Assembly (NCBI GenBank): GCA_014385265.1
Contig: JACRTJ010000021.1
Coordinates: forward strand, 1-64,000
Direction of reading: 5' to 3'
From: Enterocloster hominis (ex Liu et al. 2021)
GTDB taxonomy: Bacteria; Bacillota; Clostridia; Lachnospirales; Lachnospiraceae
DNA: 64,000 nt
The position numbers and the translations under genes were made by a program. Positions 27,169 through 35,833 of the stretch are shown here, in pieces; the stretch's first letter is position 1; the number at the start of each line of letters is the position of its first letter. The notes under the pieces were generated by a model. That model did not search any database and was not told the DNA's origin. It saw only the letters and a program-made list of their open reading frames with translations.

Positions 27169-28347
27169 ATGCTTTACGAAGAAAAACAGATAGAGACGAT
27201 CCCGGTGGGCCCTCTGGGGCTGATCCCCTTAAAGAGCTGTGAGACCCTGGGAAAAAAGGTAGACGCCTGGCTGACCGGGTGGAGGAACGAGCGGGAAAGC
27301 GAGCATAAGTCCACCATCGCGTTTGCAGGCTACCAGAGGGATTCCTATATTGTCGGGGCCAGGACTCCCAGGTTCGGATCCGGCGAGGGCAAGGGCGAGA
27401 TCCTGGAATCCGTCCGCGGCGACGATCTTTATATCCTGGTGGACGTGTGTAATTACAGCCTGACGTATTCCTTAAGCGGGATCCAGAACCATATGTCCCC
27501 GGATGATCATTATCAGGACCTGAAGCGTGTGATCGCCTCTGTGGGCGGAAAGGCGAGACGGATCAACGTGATCATGCCGTTCCTTTATGAGAGCCGCCAG
27601 CATCGGAGGACGGGCCGCGAATCCTTAGACTGTGCCCTGGCGCTCCAGGAGCTGACCAGCATGGGCGTGGAGAATATCATTACCTTTGATGCCCACGATC
27701 CCCGGGTGCAGAATGCGATCCCCTTAAAGGGCTTTGAGACGGTGCAGCCCATTTACCAGTTCATCAAGCATCTGTTAAAGCATGAAAAGGACCTGCAGAT
27801 CGACAGCGACCACATGATGGTCATCAGCCCCGACGAGGGAGGAATGGGACGGGCTGTGTTCTTTGCCAACGTGCTGGGACTGGATCTGGGCATGTTCTAT
27901 AAGCGCCGCGATTACACAAAGATCATCAACGGCCGCAATCCCATCGTGGCCCATGAATTTTTAGGGGCCAGCGTGGAAGGAAAAGATGTGATCATCATTG
28001 ACGATATGATCTCTTCCGGCGAGAGCATGCTGGACACAGCTAAGGAGCTGAAGCGGAGAAAGGCCAGAAAGGTTTTTATCTGCACCACCTTCGGACTTTT
28101 TACCAACGGCCTTAAGAAATTCGACGAATATTATGAAAACGGCGTCATCGACCGGGTGCTGACCACCAATCTGATCTATCAGACGCCGGAGCTTTTATCG
28201 AAGCCATATTATATCGATGTGGATATGAGCAAATATATCGCTCTCATTATTGACAACTTAAACCATGACTCCTCTTTGAGCGAGCTTTTAAATCCCACAA
28301 AGAGGATCAACCGGCTTCTGGAACGGTACCGGGCCGGGGAAAGATAA
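27169..28347 (+). CDS. prs: ribose-phosphate pyrophosphokinase
   Basis: 392 residues, longer than the usual ~315 because of an N-terminal extension and insertions. Makes PRPP from ribose-5-phosphate and ATP. Visible motifs: FLYESRQHRRTGRESLDC near 143, FDAHDPRVQNAI near 173, and the PRPP loop VIIIDDMISSGESM near 276. The Ser-Gly-Glu end of the loop differs from the canonical Thr-Gly-Gly-Thr, a trait of a divergent Prs class in Clostridia. A GGAGGAAAA site precedes the ATG. A canonical Prs may exist elsewhere. Confidence 0.88.
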   Translation: MLYEEKQIETIPVGPLGLIPLKSCETLGKKVDAWLTGWRNERESEHKSTIAFAGYQRDSYIVGARTPRFGSGEGKGEILESVRGDDLYILVDVCNYSLTYSLSGIQNHMSPDDHYQDLKRVIASVGGKARRINVIMPFLYESRQHRRTGRESLDCALALQELTSMGVENIITFDAHDPRVQNAIPLKGFETVQPIYQFIKHLLKHEKDLQIDSDHMMVISPDEGGMGRAVFFANVLGLDLGMFYKRRDYTKIINGRNPIVAHEFLGASVEGKDVIIIDDMISSGESMLDTAKELKRRKARKVFICTTFGLFTNGLKKFDEYYENGVIDRVLTTNLIYQTPELLSKPYYIDVDMSKYIALIIDNLNHDSSLSELLNPTKRINRLLERYRAGER

Positions 28348-28366
28348 GACAGGAGAGAGGGTTACA

Positions 28367-29695
28367 TTGGAGATCAAAACAGATATATCTTTGCAGACGA
28401 AACAGGTTTTATCCCAGGTACAGATGCAGTCCTTAAATATTCTCAGCATGTCCATGACGGAGCTGGAGGAATTTTTACAGAATGAGGAGATCGAAAATCC
28501 TCTGGTGGAATATTCCTCCGGCCGCCAGGAGGGGGAGCTGCCGGTGGCTTACCGGGAGTACGACCGGTTTTATAACGGCGCGTCCAGGGAAGGAGATTCC
28601 CGTGGGGGGATCTATGAGGCCGACGATACGGAGCAGTCGGTGGAGCATATGATCATGATGCAGCTCCCCTGGAAGACGCTCACGGAGGAGCAGCACAGGA
28701 TCGTGAAGTTCTGCATCCATTCCCTGGACCAGAACGGGTATCTCACGGTCCCGCCGTCAGAGATCGCAGAGGCTCTTAAAGCGGAGGTTTCTGAGGTGGA
28801 GTACATCGTTTCCAGGCTGAAGGAGCTGGAGCCGGTGGGGATCTTTGCCTCAAGTCTGGAAGAGTGTCTGGTCCTCCAGGTGCTGGGAATGGAGCAGGAG
28901 GCCGCTCTCTGCACCATTATCCGGAACCATCTGCAGGATGTGGCCGACGGAAAGGTCAGTACCATTTCCAGAAGACTGAAGCTTTCCTCTGTGGAGGTGC
29001 GGAAGCTGATCCATGTGATCCGGAACCTGAATCCCAGGCCTTTAAACGGCTACGGGGGCGACCGGGCCCAGTATGTGTTCCCGGATATCATTTTGAACTA
29101 TCAGGACGGCCAGTGGACCGTGAGCCTCAATGATAAGTGGGCCGGGAATATCAGCATCAATGAGTTCTATGTACATATGATGGAGACGGCCCAGGACGAG
29201 GAGTTAAAGAATTACTTTGAGGAGAAGCTGAAGCGGGCCAGGTTCATCATGAACGCCGTGGAGCAGCGCAGAAGGACCCTGGAGGGGATCACGGAAGGGA
29301 TCCTAAAGCGCCAGGCCGGGTATTTCCTGGGAAAGGAGCCATTAAAGCCCATGACCTTAGAGGAGATCGCCGCCGAGCGGGAGATCCACAAATCCACCGT
29401 CAGCCGGGCGATCCGGGACAAATACATCCTGACCCCCGCAGGCTGTCTGCTGATCCGGGATCTTTTTACCACCGGGATCTCCGGCGGAGGGAAGACCGGG
29501 GAGGATGTGAGCCGCAATACGGTGAAGTCCCGTCTGAAGGCCCTGGTGGACCAGGAGGACAAGAAGCACCCGTGCAGCGACGAACAGCTGGCAAAGCTCC
29601 TGGAAGCCGAGGGAATGGCCATTTCCAGGCGTACTGTGGCCAAATACAGGATGGAGCTGGGGATCGGAGGCGCGTTTTCACGCCGGGAAGAATAA
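28367..29695 (+). CDS. rpoN: RNA polymerase sigma-54 factor
   Basis: 442 residues with a TTG start (AGGAGAGAGG upstream). N-terminal activator-interacting region I is LQTKQVLSQVQMQSLNILSM (residues 9-28, glutamine-rich). Core-binding domain lies around 80-240. The DNA-binding part has an HTH (MTLEEIAAEREIHKSTVSRAI near 327) and the RpoN box ISRRTVAKYRMELGI near the C terminus. Requires enhancer-binding activators, none of which is in this window. 19 bp after prs, so probably cotranscribed. Confidence 0.95.
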   Translation: MEIKTDISLQTKQVLSQVQMQSLNILSMSMTELEEFLQNEEIENPLVEYSSGRQEGELPVAYREYDRFYNGASREGDSRGGIYEADDTEQSVEHMIMMQLPWKTLTEEQHRIVKFCIHSLDQNGYLTVPPSEIAEALKAEVSEVEYIVSRLKELEPVGIFASSLEECLVLQVLGMEQEAALCTIIRNHLQDVADGKVSTISRRLKLSSVEVRKLIHVIRNLNPRPLNGYGGDRAQYVFPDIILNYQDGQWTVSLNDKWAGNISINEFYVHMMETAQDEELKNYFEEKLKRARFIMNAVEQRRRTLEGITEGILKRQAGYFLGKEPLKPMTLEEIAAEREIHKSTVSRAIRDKYILTPAGCLLIRDLFTTGISGGGKTGEDVSRNTVKSRLKALVDQEDKKHPCSDEQLAKLLEAEGMAISRRTVAKYRMELGIGGAFSRREE

Positions 29696-29718
29696 AGAAA
29701 CGGGAGGCAATGGCCATC

Positions 29719-30747
29719 ATGGCATTTACGTTTAAAAGCCTGCTCCCTACACCGGAGCTGATCAAGGCAGAATTTCCCCTGTCTGACGAGGCAGTGGAGT
29801 TAAAAGAGAAAAGAGATAAAGAGATCGCGGCAGTATTTACTGGGGAAAGCGATAAATTCCTGGTGATCATCGGGCCGTGCTCGGCGGACCGGGAGGACTC
29901 TGTATGCGAATACATGGAGCGGCTGGCCCGGGTCAGCGAGAAGGTGGGCGACAAGCTGATCCTTATTCCCCGGGTCTATACCAACAAGCCCAGGACCACC
30001 GGAGGCGGCTATAAGGGGATGCTCCACCAGCCCAATCCTGAGAAAAAGCCCAATATGTACGAGGGCCTTGTGGCCATCCGGAAGCTCCACATGCGGGCGA
30101 TCCAGGATTACGGCTTTTCCACGGCGGACGAGATGCTGTATCCGGAAAATTACAGCTATTTATCGGATGTGCTGTCCTATATCGCCATCGGCGCCCGGTC
30201 GGTGGAAAACCAGCAGCACCGGCTCACCTCCAGCGGCGTGGACGTGCCTGTGGGCATGAAGAACCCCACCGGAGGGGATCTGGGCGTTATGTTAAACGCC
30301 GTTTATGCGGCCCAGCACGGCCATGATTTCATCTACCGCACCATGGAGGTGACCACCGACGGGAATCCCCTGGCCCATACGATCCTCCGGGGAGCGGTCA
30401 GCAAGCACGGCCAGTGCATCCCCAACTACCACTACGAGGATCTGGAGCTGCTTTTACAGCTTTACGGAGAGCGGGAGCTGGTGAACCCGGCCTGTATCGT
30501 GGACGCCAACCACTCCAACTCCAATAAGCGCTACGAGGAGCAGGTGCGGATCGTGAAGGAGGTCCTTCACAGCCGCCGCTATTCCCCGGATATCCATAAA
30601 TTCGTAAAGGGCGTGATGATCGAAAGCTATCTGGAGCCGGGAAGCCAGAAGATCGGCGAGCACATTTACGGAAAATCCATCACCGACCCGTGCCTGGGCT
30701 GGGAGGAGTCCGAGCGGCTGCTTTACGACATTGCAGAAGAAATCTAG
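29719..30747 (+). CDS. aroF: 3-deoxy-7-phosphoheptulonate (DAHP) synthase, class I
   Basis: 342 residues from the ATG at 29719; another ATG at 29710 is only 2 bp from the GGGAGG site, and an upstream open frame has no start signals. First step of the shikimate pathway: phosphoenolpyruvate plus erythrose-4-phosphate. Class I motifs are IIGPCSADRED near 50, PRVYTNKPRTTGGGYKG near 82, GARSVENQQHR near 156 and DANHSNSNKRYEEQV near 258. Feedback specificity cannot be read from sequence, so the aroF/G/H letter is a convenience. Followed by a strong terminator. Confidence 0.93.
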   Translation: MAFTFKSLLPTPELIKAEFPLSDEAVELKEKRDKEIAAVFTGESDKFLVIIGPCSADREDSVCEYMERLARVSEKVGDKLILIPRVYTNKPRTTGGGYKGMLHQPNPEKKPNMYEGLVAIRKLHMRAIQDYGFSTADEMLYPENYSYLSDVLSYIAIGARSVENQQHRLTSSGVDVPVGMKNPTGGDLGVMLNAVYAAQHGHDFIYRTMEVTTDGNPLAHTILRGAVSKHGQCIPNYHYEDLELLLQLYGERELVNPACIVDANHSNSNKRYEEQVRIVKEVLHSRRYSPDIHKFVKGVMIESYLEPGSQKIGEHIYGKSITDPCLGWEESERLLYDIAEEI

Positions 30748-30757
30748 AAACGGCAGA

Positions 30758-30808
30758 GCGCCGTCCAGCCCCGCGTCTGATGCGCGATGGGCCGGGCGGC
30801 GCTTTTTT
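30758..30808 (+). terminator. terminator after the DAHP synthase gene
   Basis: GCGCCGTCCAGCCC pairs with GGGCCGGGCGGCGC and is followed by TTTTTT. Confidence 0.85.
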
Positions 30809-30837
30809 GTCCCGGGTGCCGGAGCCGCTGTCTGCGG

Positions 30838-31146
30838 CTATTTCATTATGAGCTTATAGATGCGGATGATCTGGAAAATCACGCAGAAGCCGGCCACGCC
30901 AGCCATGGCCCACTGGGACCTGGCACAGTTCTGCCAGAGGAGGAGCAGTCCGGCGGCCATGCCCAGGAGATTCCAGTGGATGATGATCGTGAGCGTCCTG
31001 TCTTCGCGGGACAGATAATAAAGACCGAGGACCGCCAGCGTATACAGAAGGAGAAACGCACGGTCCTCCAGGCCCTTGACAAAGAAGACGAAAACTGTGA
31101 ACATTACGATCCATGGCGGCAGCATGGGATTGGAAAATTTCTTCAT
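30838..31146 (-). CDS. small three-to-four-helix membrane protein
   Basis: 102 residues from the ATG at 31146, preceded by GGAGGTG. It has a charged N terminus (MKKF) and about four hydrophobic segments (PPWIVMFTVFVFFV, AFLLLYTLAVLGLYYL, TIIIHWNLLGMAAGLLLLW, AMAGVAGFCVIFQIIRI). No family recognised. It lies 20 bp downstream of the histidine kinase gene on the same strand and probably belongs to that operon, where it could be a target or accessory sensor of the two-component system (inference). Confidence 0.7.
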   Translation of the reverse strand: MKKFSNPMLPPWIVMFTVFVFFVKGLEDRAFLLLYTLAVLGLYYLSREDRTLTIIIHWNLLGMAAGLLLLWQNCARSQWAMAGVAGFCVIFQIIRIYKLIMK

Positions 31147-31166
31147 ATAAACACCTCCGGTCCAGA

Positions 31167-32573
31167 TCACAGATTCACAGCCCGCGGCAGGGTGAAGATG
31201 AATTCCGAGCCCACGCCGGCGGTGCTGATCACGTCGATGTTTTCCCCATGGGCCTGGATGATCTCCTTTACGATGGAGAGGCCCAGCCCCGTGCCCTTTT
31301 TGTCCTTTCCTCTGGAAAGGTCGGATTTGTAGAAACGGTCCCAGATCTTTTTCAGGGAATCCTTTGGTATCCCCACGCCGGTGTCCTTGACGGAGACGAA
31401 GACCTTTTCGTACCGGGGAGCAGTCTGGATATAGATCACGGAGCCGTTGTGGCTGAACTTGATGGCATTGTCCAGGAGGTTATAAAGGACCTGCTGGATC
31501 TTTCCCAGATCCGCGTAGACCATCAGTACGTCGTCGGTAAAGGTCAGGTCCAGGACGATGTCCCTGGCGCTGCAGGTGCCTTCAAAGGAGGCCGCTGTGT
31601 CCTTGATGACCCGGTTGATGTCGAAATTGCTGCGGGACAGAAAGCCCTTGCTGTCTAAGGAGTTTAAGGTGAGCATTCCTTCGGTCAGCTTATTGAGGCG
31701 CTTCGTCTCAGAGATCACGATCCCCAGATATTTTTCCTCCAGCTCCGGCGGGATGGTGCCGTCTAAAATGGCTTCCAGATAGCCCTTGATGGAGGTCAGG
31801 GGGGAGCGGAAATCGTGGGATACGTTGGCGATGAAGGATTTCTGGTATTCCTCCATCTTTCCCAGCTCGCTGGACATATAGTTTAAGGTGTCGGCCAGAT
31901 AGCCCATTTCATCATTGGTCTTTACTTTTATGGTGTGGTCCAGATTGCCGCCGGCGTATTCCATGGCTCCAGCGGTGATCTTTTTCAAAGGAAAATACAC
32001 AGTTCTGGTGAATACTAAAAGGATGATCAGGGACAGGAAGAAGATAATGGCCGCAGTGATGTATACAATATTCAGGATCTGGTTCTGGCTGTCCAGGATC
32101 CGCTCCATGGGCATGTGGAGCACTACATAGCCGTATGTATTGAAATTTCCGGTGATGGGGGCCAGTACCGATAAGGTCTCGCCGGGGAACATGCCGAAGA
32201 AGTCCCCGATGATATAGGACTTGTTTCCTGTGACCGTGGGATCGAAGCCCTCAATGGTCTTTCCCGAATGGGAGGCGGGAGAGGTCTCGGCCACCACAGC
32301 GCCTTTATGGTCCAGGACCCAGGCAGAGGCCCCCAGATAGGTGGATACGGCCTCCAGCTGCGGGTTGGCCGTATCCAGGGAGATGGTCTTTCCCTGGTAA
32401 ATATCGCTGTATGTGGAGGCCAGGAGGTTGGCTTCATCGTACATGGCATCGGACCGCTCCCGGACCAGATATTCATGGGTCATGTGGGAGGAAAAGGTGG
32501 CGATGAGGACAAAGCCCAGAAGGCCGAACAGGAGATAGCCCAGGACAAACTTGGTGTACAGGGAATGTGTCAT
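31167..32573 (-). CDS. sensor histidine kinase
   Basis: 468 residues. Two membrane helices (about 8-28 and 168-190) flank a ~140-residue extracytoplasmic sensor; HAMP follows (about 190-240). H-box FIANVSHDFRSPLTSIKGY near 252 carries the phospho-accepting His. ATP-binding boxes follow: N (NLLDNAIKFSHN), G1 (VKDTGVGIPKD), F and G2 (KGTGLGLSIV). The start overlaps the response regulator stop by 4 bp, so kinase and regulator are co-translated. Signal unknown. Confidence 0.93.
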   Translation of the reverse strand: MTHSLYTKFVLGYLLFGLLGFVLIATFSSHMTHEYLVRERSDAMYDEANLLASTYSDIYQGKTISLDTANPQLEAVSTYLGASAWVLDHKGAVVAETSPASHSGKTIEGFDPTVTGNKSYIIGDFFGMFPGETLSVLAPITGNFNTYGYVVLHMPMERILDSQNQILNIVYITAAIIFFLSLIILLVFTRTVYFPLKKITAGAMEYAGGNLDHTIKVKTNDEMGYLADTLNYMSSELGKMEEYQKSFIANVSHDFRSPLTSIKGYLEAILDGTIPPELEEKYLGIVISETKRLNKLTEGMLTLNSLDSKGFLSRSNFDINRVIKDTAASFEGTCSARDIVLDLTFTDDVLMVYADLGKIQQVLYNLLDNAIKFSHNGSVIYIQTAPRYEKVFVSVKDTGVGIPKDSLKKIWDRFYKSDLSRGKDKKGTGLGLSIVKEIIQAHGENIDVISTAGVGSEFIFTLPRAVNL

Positions 32574-33280
32574 CGTTTTACCTCGAATTTATAGCCGATC
32601 CCCCATACAGTGGAGAGGGACCAGTATTCGTTGTCCTTGATCTTCTCCCGGAGACGCTTGATGTGTACGTCCACCGTGCGGGTGTCCCCAATATATTCAT
32701 ACCCCCAGATATGGTCCAGGAGCTGCTCCCTGGTAAAGACCTGGTTGGGAGAGGACGCAAGGAAGTAAAGGAGCTCCAGCTCCTTGGGCGGCATGTCCAC
32801 GGAACGGCCCTTATAGAGCACGGAATAATTGGTCAGGTTTACGACGAGATCCGGATATTCCACAAACTCTCCCTGCTGCTTCGGCACAGAGGAGACGGCG
32901 GAGGAACCGGCCTGGTAGCGGCGCAGGACGGCCTTTACCCGGGCCACCAGCTCCTTGGAGTCGAAGGGCTTTATCATATAGTCGTCGGCCCCCAGCTCCA
33001 GCCCCAGGACTTTGTCGAAGATCTCTCCCTTGGCCGAAAGCATGATGATGGGGACCTGGGAGACGGTGCGCAGCTCCCGGCATACCTGGTAGCCGTCGAT
33101 CCCCGGGAGCATCAGATCCAGCAGCACCAGGTTTGGCTTAAAGGAAGGAAATTCCCGGAGCGCCGATTCCCCATCCCCCACGATCTTTGTTTCATAGCAT
33201 TCCTTCATCAGGTACAGTGAGATCAGCTCCGCGATATTGGCATCGTCGTCCACGATCAGGATCCTCTGTTTATCAACCAT
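32570..33280 (-). CDS. OmpR-type response regulator
   Basis: 236 residues. Receiver domain has the acidic pocket DDD at 11-13, phospho-acceptor Asp in LVLLDLMLPG near 56 and Lys in MLSAKG near 107. The winged-helix effector domain has LELLYFLASSPNQVFTREQLLDHIWG near 168 and RTVDVHIKRLREKI near 203. Partner of the overlapping histidine kinase gene. Its gene is first in the leftward operon; mutS2 is 22 bp upstream in the same direction, so read-through from mutS2 is possible. Confidence 0.94.
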   Translation of the reverse strand: MVDKQRILIVDDDANIAELISLYLMKECYETKIVGDGESALREFPSFKPNLVLLDLMLPGIDGYQVCRELRTVSQVPIIMLSAKGEIFDKVLGLELGADDYMIKPFDSKELVARVKAVLRRYQAGSSAVSSVPKQQGEFVEYPDLVVNLTNYSVLYKGRSVDMPPKELELLYFLASSPNQVFTREQLLDHIWGYEYIGDTRTVDVHIKRLREKIKDNEYWSLSTVWGIGYKFEVKR

Positions 33281-33302
33281 TCCATGTTCCTCCCTGTCAG
33301 TT

Positions 33303-35690
33303 TTACTTAAATGTCACAATGGTAACTCCGGTATCGCCTTCTCCAAAATCGCCCAGCCGGAACTCCTTCACGTATTTCAATTTTTTCAGATGCTTATGGA
33401 CCCCGGCCTTTAAGGCGCCGGTCCCCCGTCCGTGGACCACACGCACCTTGGGAAGGTGGGCCAGGTAGGCATCGTCCAGGTACTTATCCAGTACGGGAAT
33501 GGCCTCGTCCACGGTCATGCCGATCAGGTTCACCTCCGGGGAAACGGAGAAGGACTTGGACATCTTGATCTTTCCGCTGCCGGTATTGTTCTTTTTCATC
33601 AGATCCATACCGGGACCGGAAATGGCCGGCTCGTTTAAAAGCTCCAGGTCCTTGATGTTCACCAGAGACCGCAGGATCCCCATCTGCACATACAGATCGC
33701 CCTTGGCGTTGGGCAGGGAGCTGACGGTGCCGTTTAAGTTCATGGTCAGCACCTTGACCCCGTCCCCGATCTTTAATTTCTTTGGAGAAATGGTCTTTTT
33801 CGGGCCTTTTTCATTTTTAAGGCTCAGGTTTTTATCGACCTTGTCCAGCTTTTCCCGAAGCTTTGTGCGCTCTGCCTCCAGCTCCTTTCCCACGCCGGAG
33901 GACTGGGCCAGCTTATTGATCTGGCGGATGGTCTGGTCGGCAGTTTCCTTGGCCTCCCGGAGGATCCTCTGGGCCTCCTCATTGGCGTTTCGGATCAGCT
34001 TGTCCTTCCGCTCGTCAAACCGCTCCTCCTTCTGCTCCAGACGGCTCTTTAACCGGGAGATCTCCGATTTATAGGAGGCGATCTCCTCCCGTTCCTTTTC
34101 GATGGTGACGCGGCTTTCCTCCAGGCTGGCCAGCAGGTCCTCAAAGGCCTCGTCGCCTTCCTCCAGACGGGACTTTGCATCCTGGATAATGAAATCGGGA
34201 AGCCCCAGCTTCTGGGAGATGGCAAAGGCGTTGCTCTTTCCCGGAATGCCGATGAGCAGGCGGTAGGTGGGCCTTAAGGTCTCCACATCAAATTCACAGC
34301 AGGCATTCTCCACGCCGGGAGTGGTCAGGGCATAGACCTTTAATTCACTGTAATGGGTGGTGGCCATGGTGCGGCATTTCATATTGTGGAGGAAGGACAG
34401 CACGGCAATAGCCAGAGCTGCGCCCTCGGTGGGGTCTGTTCCGGCCCCCAGCTCGTCAAAGAGGCATAAGGAATGGCTGTCGGCCTTTTCCAGGATCCTC
34501 ACGATATTGGTCATATGGGCGGAGAAGGTACTTAAGCTCTGCTCGATGCTCTGTTCGTCTCCGATGTCGGCAAATACTTCGTCAAATACAGCCAGCTCTG
34601 ACCCGTCGAAGGCCGGGATCTGGAGGCCAGACTGGCCCATGAGGGTGAAAAGCCCCACGGTCTTTAAGGATACGGTCTTTCCGCCGGTATTGGGGCCGGT
34701 GACGATGAGCAGGTCAAAGTCCTTTCCCAGATACACGTTGATGGGGACCACTTTTTTGGGGTCCAGCAGCGGATGGCGGCCGTCTTTGATGTGGATATAG
34801 CCGTTTTTATTGAATTTCGGCATGGAGCAGTTATAATGTCTGGCCAGAGCGGCCCGGGCAAAGATAAAGTCCAGCTTTGTCAGAAGCTTCAGGTTTATGA
34901 GGATGGTCTCCACATAGGGGACCAGCTCCATGCTGAGGGCAGCCAGCACCATTTCGATCTCCTTCTGCTCCCGGATCTCCAGCTCCCGCAGCTCGTTGTT
35001 TAATTTAATGATGGCCATGGGCTCGATAAAAAGGGTGGAGCCGGTGGCAGACTGGTCGTGGACCATGCCCTGGAAGCTGCTTTTATATTCGGCCTTTACA
35101 GGCAGGCAGTAGCGGCCGTCCCGCATGGTGATCACCGGATCCTGGAGCATGGTGCGGCTGGAATTTAAGATGGCATTTAACTGGGTGTGGACCCGGTCGC
35201 CGGTGATCTTCATCTGGCGGCGTACATGGCGCAGTCCCGGGCTGGCATCGTCGGCCACCTCTTCTTCGGAAATGATGCAGCGGGTGATCTCGTTGTTTAC
35301 GTTGGTCAGCGGCTCCAGGGAACGGAACATCTCGTCCAGGGAGTCGTCGGGAAGCTCAGATTCCTGGCGGCGGCCATAGTTTTTGGCTCTGGCGGCACAG
35401 GTCAGAAGAGAGCTGACGGCCAGGAGCTCATGGATACTTAAGGAGCTTCCGATCTCCAGGCGCTTTAGGGAGCCGCCGATGTCGGAGATCCCGGCAAAGG
35501 AAACACTTCCCTTCTGGCGGACCCTGGCGACGGCATCGGCGGTCTCTGCCTGGGCCTGGACGATCTCCTCAAAGTCCGAGGACGGCTCCAGTTCCCGGCA
35601 CAGCCTTTTCCCTGGCTCCGAAGCGGCATATTCGGTCAGTTTTTCTATGATCTTATGATATTCTAAGGTTTTTAATACTTTCTGGTTCAT
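33303..35690 (-). CDS. mutS2: endonuclease MutS2 / ribosome-collision splitting factor
   Basis: 795 residues, full length. ABC-type ATPase: Walker A GPNTGGKTVSLKT near 335, Walker B LCLFDELGAGTDPTEGAAL near 412. A long coiled-coil KOW/linker segment spans about 515-640. A C-terminal Smr domain contains VVHGRGTGALKAGVHKHL near 757. The family suppresses recombination and, in Bacillus, splits collided ribosomes. The first gene of the minus-strand block; GGACC-type ribosome site. Confidence 0.95.
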   Translation of the reverse strand: MNQKVLKTLEYHKIIEKLTEYAASEPGKRLCRELEPSSDFEEIVQAQAETADAVARVRQKGSVSFAGISDIGGSLKRLEIGSSLSIHELLAVSSLLTCAARAKNYGRRQESELPDDSLDEMFRSLEPLTNVNNEITRCIISEEEVADDASPGLRHVRRQMKITGDRVHTQLNAILNSSRTMLQDPVITMRDGRYCLPVKAEYKSSFQGMVHDQSATGSTLFIEPMAIIKLNNELRELEIREQKEIEMVLAALSMELVPYVETILINLKLLTKLDFIFARAALARHYNCSMPKFNKNGYIHIKDGRHPLLDPKKVVPINVYLGKDFDLLIVTGPNTGGKTVSLKTVGLFTLMGQSGLQIPAFDGSELAVFDEVFADIGDEQSIEQSLSTFSAHMTNIVRILEKADSHSLCLFDELGAGTDPTEGAALAIAVLSFLHNMKCRTMATTHYSELKVYALTTPGVENACCEFDVETLRPTYRLLIGIPGKSNAFAISQKLGLPDFIIQDAKSRLEEGDEAFEDLLASLEESRVTIEKEREEIASYKSEISRLKSRLEQKEERFDERKDKLIRNANEEAQRILREAKETADQTIRQINKLAQSSGVGKELEAERTKLREKLDKVDKNLSLKNEKGPKKTISPKKLKIGDGVKVLTMNLNGTVSSLPNAKGDLYVQMGILRSLVNIKDLELLNEPAISGPGMDLMKKNNTGSGKIKMSKSFSVSPEVNLIGMTVDEAIPVLDKYLDDAYLAHLPKVRVVHGRGTGALKAGVHKHLKKLKYVKEFRLGDFGEGDTGVTIVTFK

Positions 35691-35833
35691 AAAAAGGTCC
35701 TTTCAAAACAGCGGGCAGAGACTTTGCCCATTTACCAAAGTATAACACAAAGCAATGGAATATCCTAGAGATATTTTTGTTGCATAAACCCAGCAAAAAA
35801 ACTATAATGGAAAGGAGAGGAGTTTTATGGGAT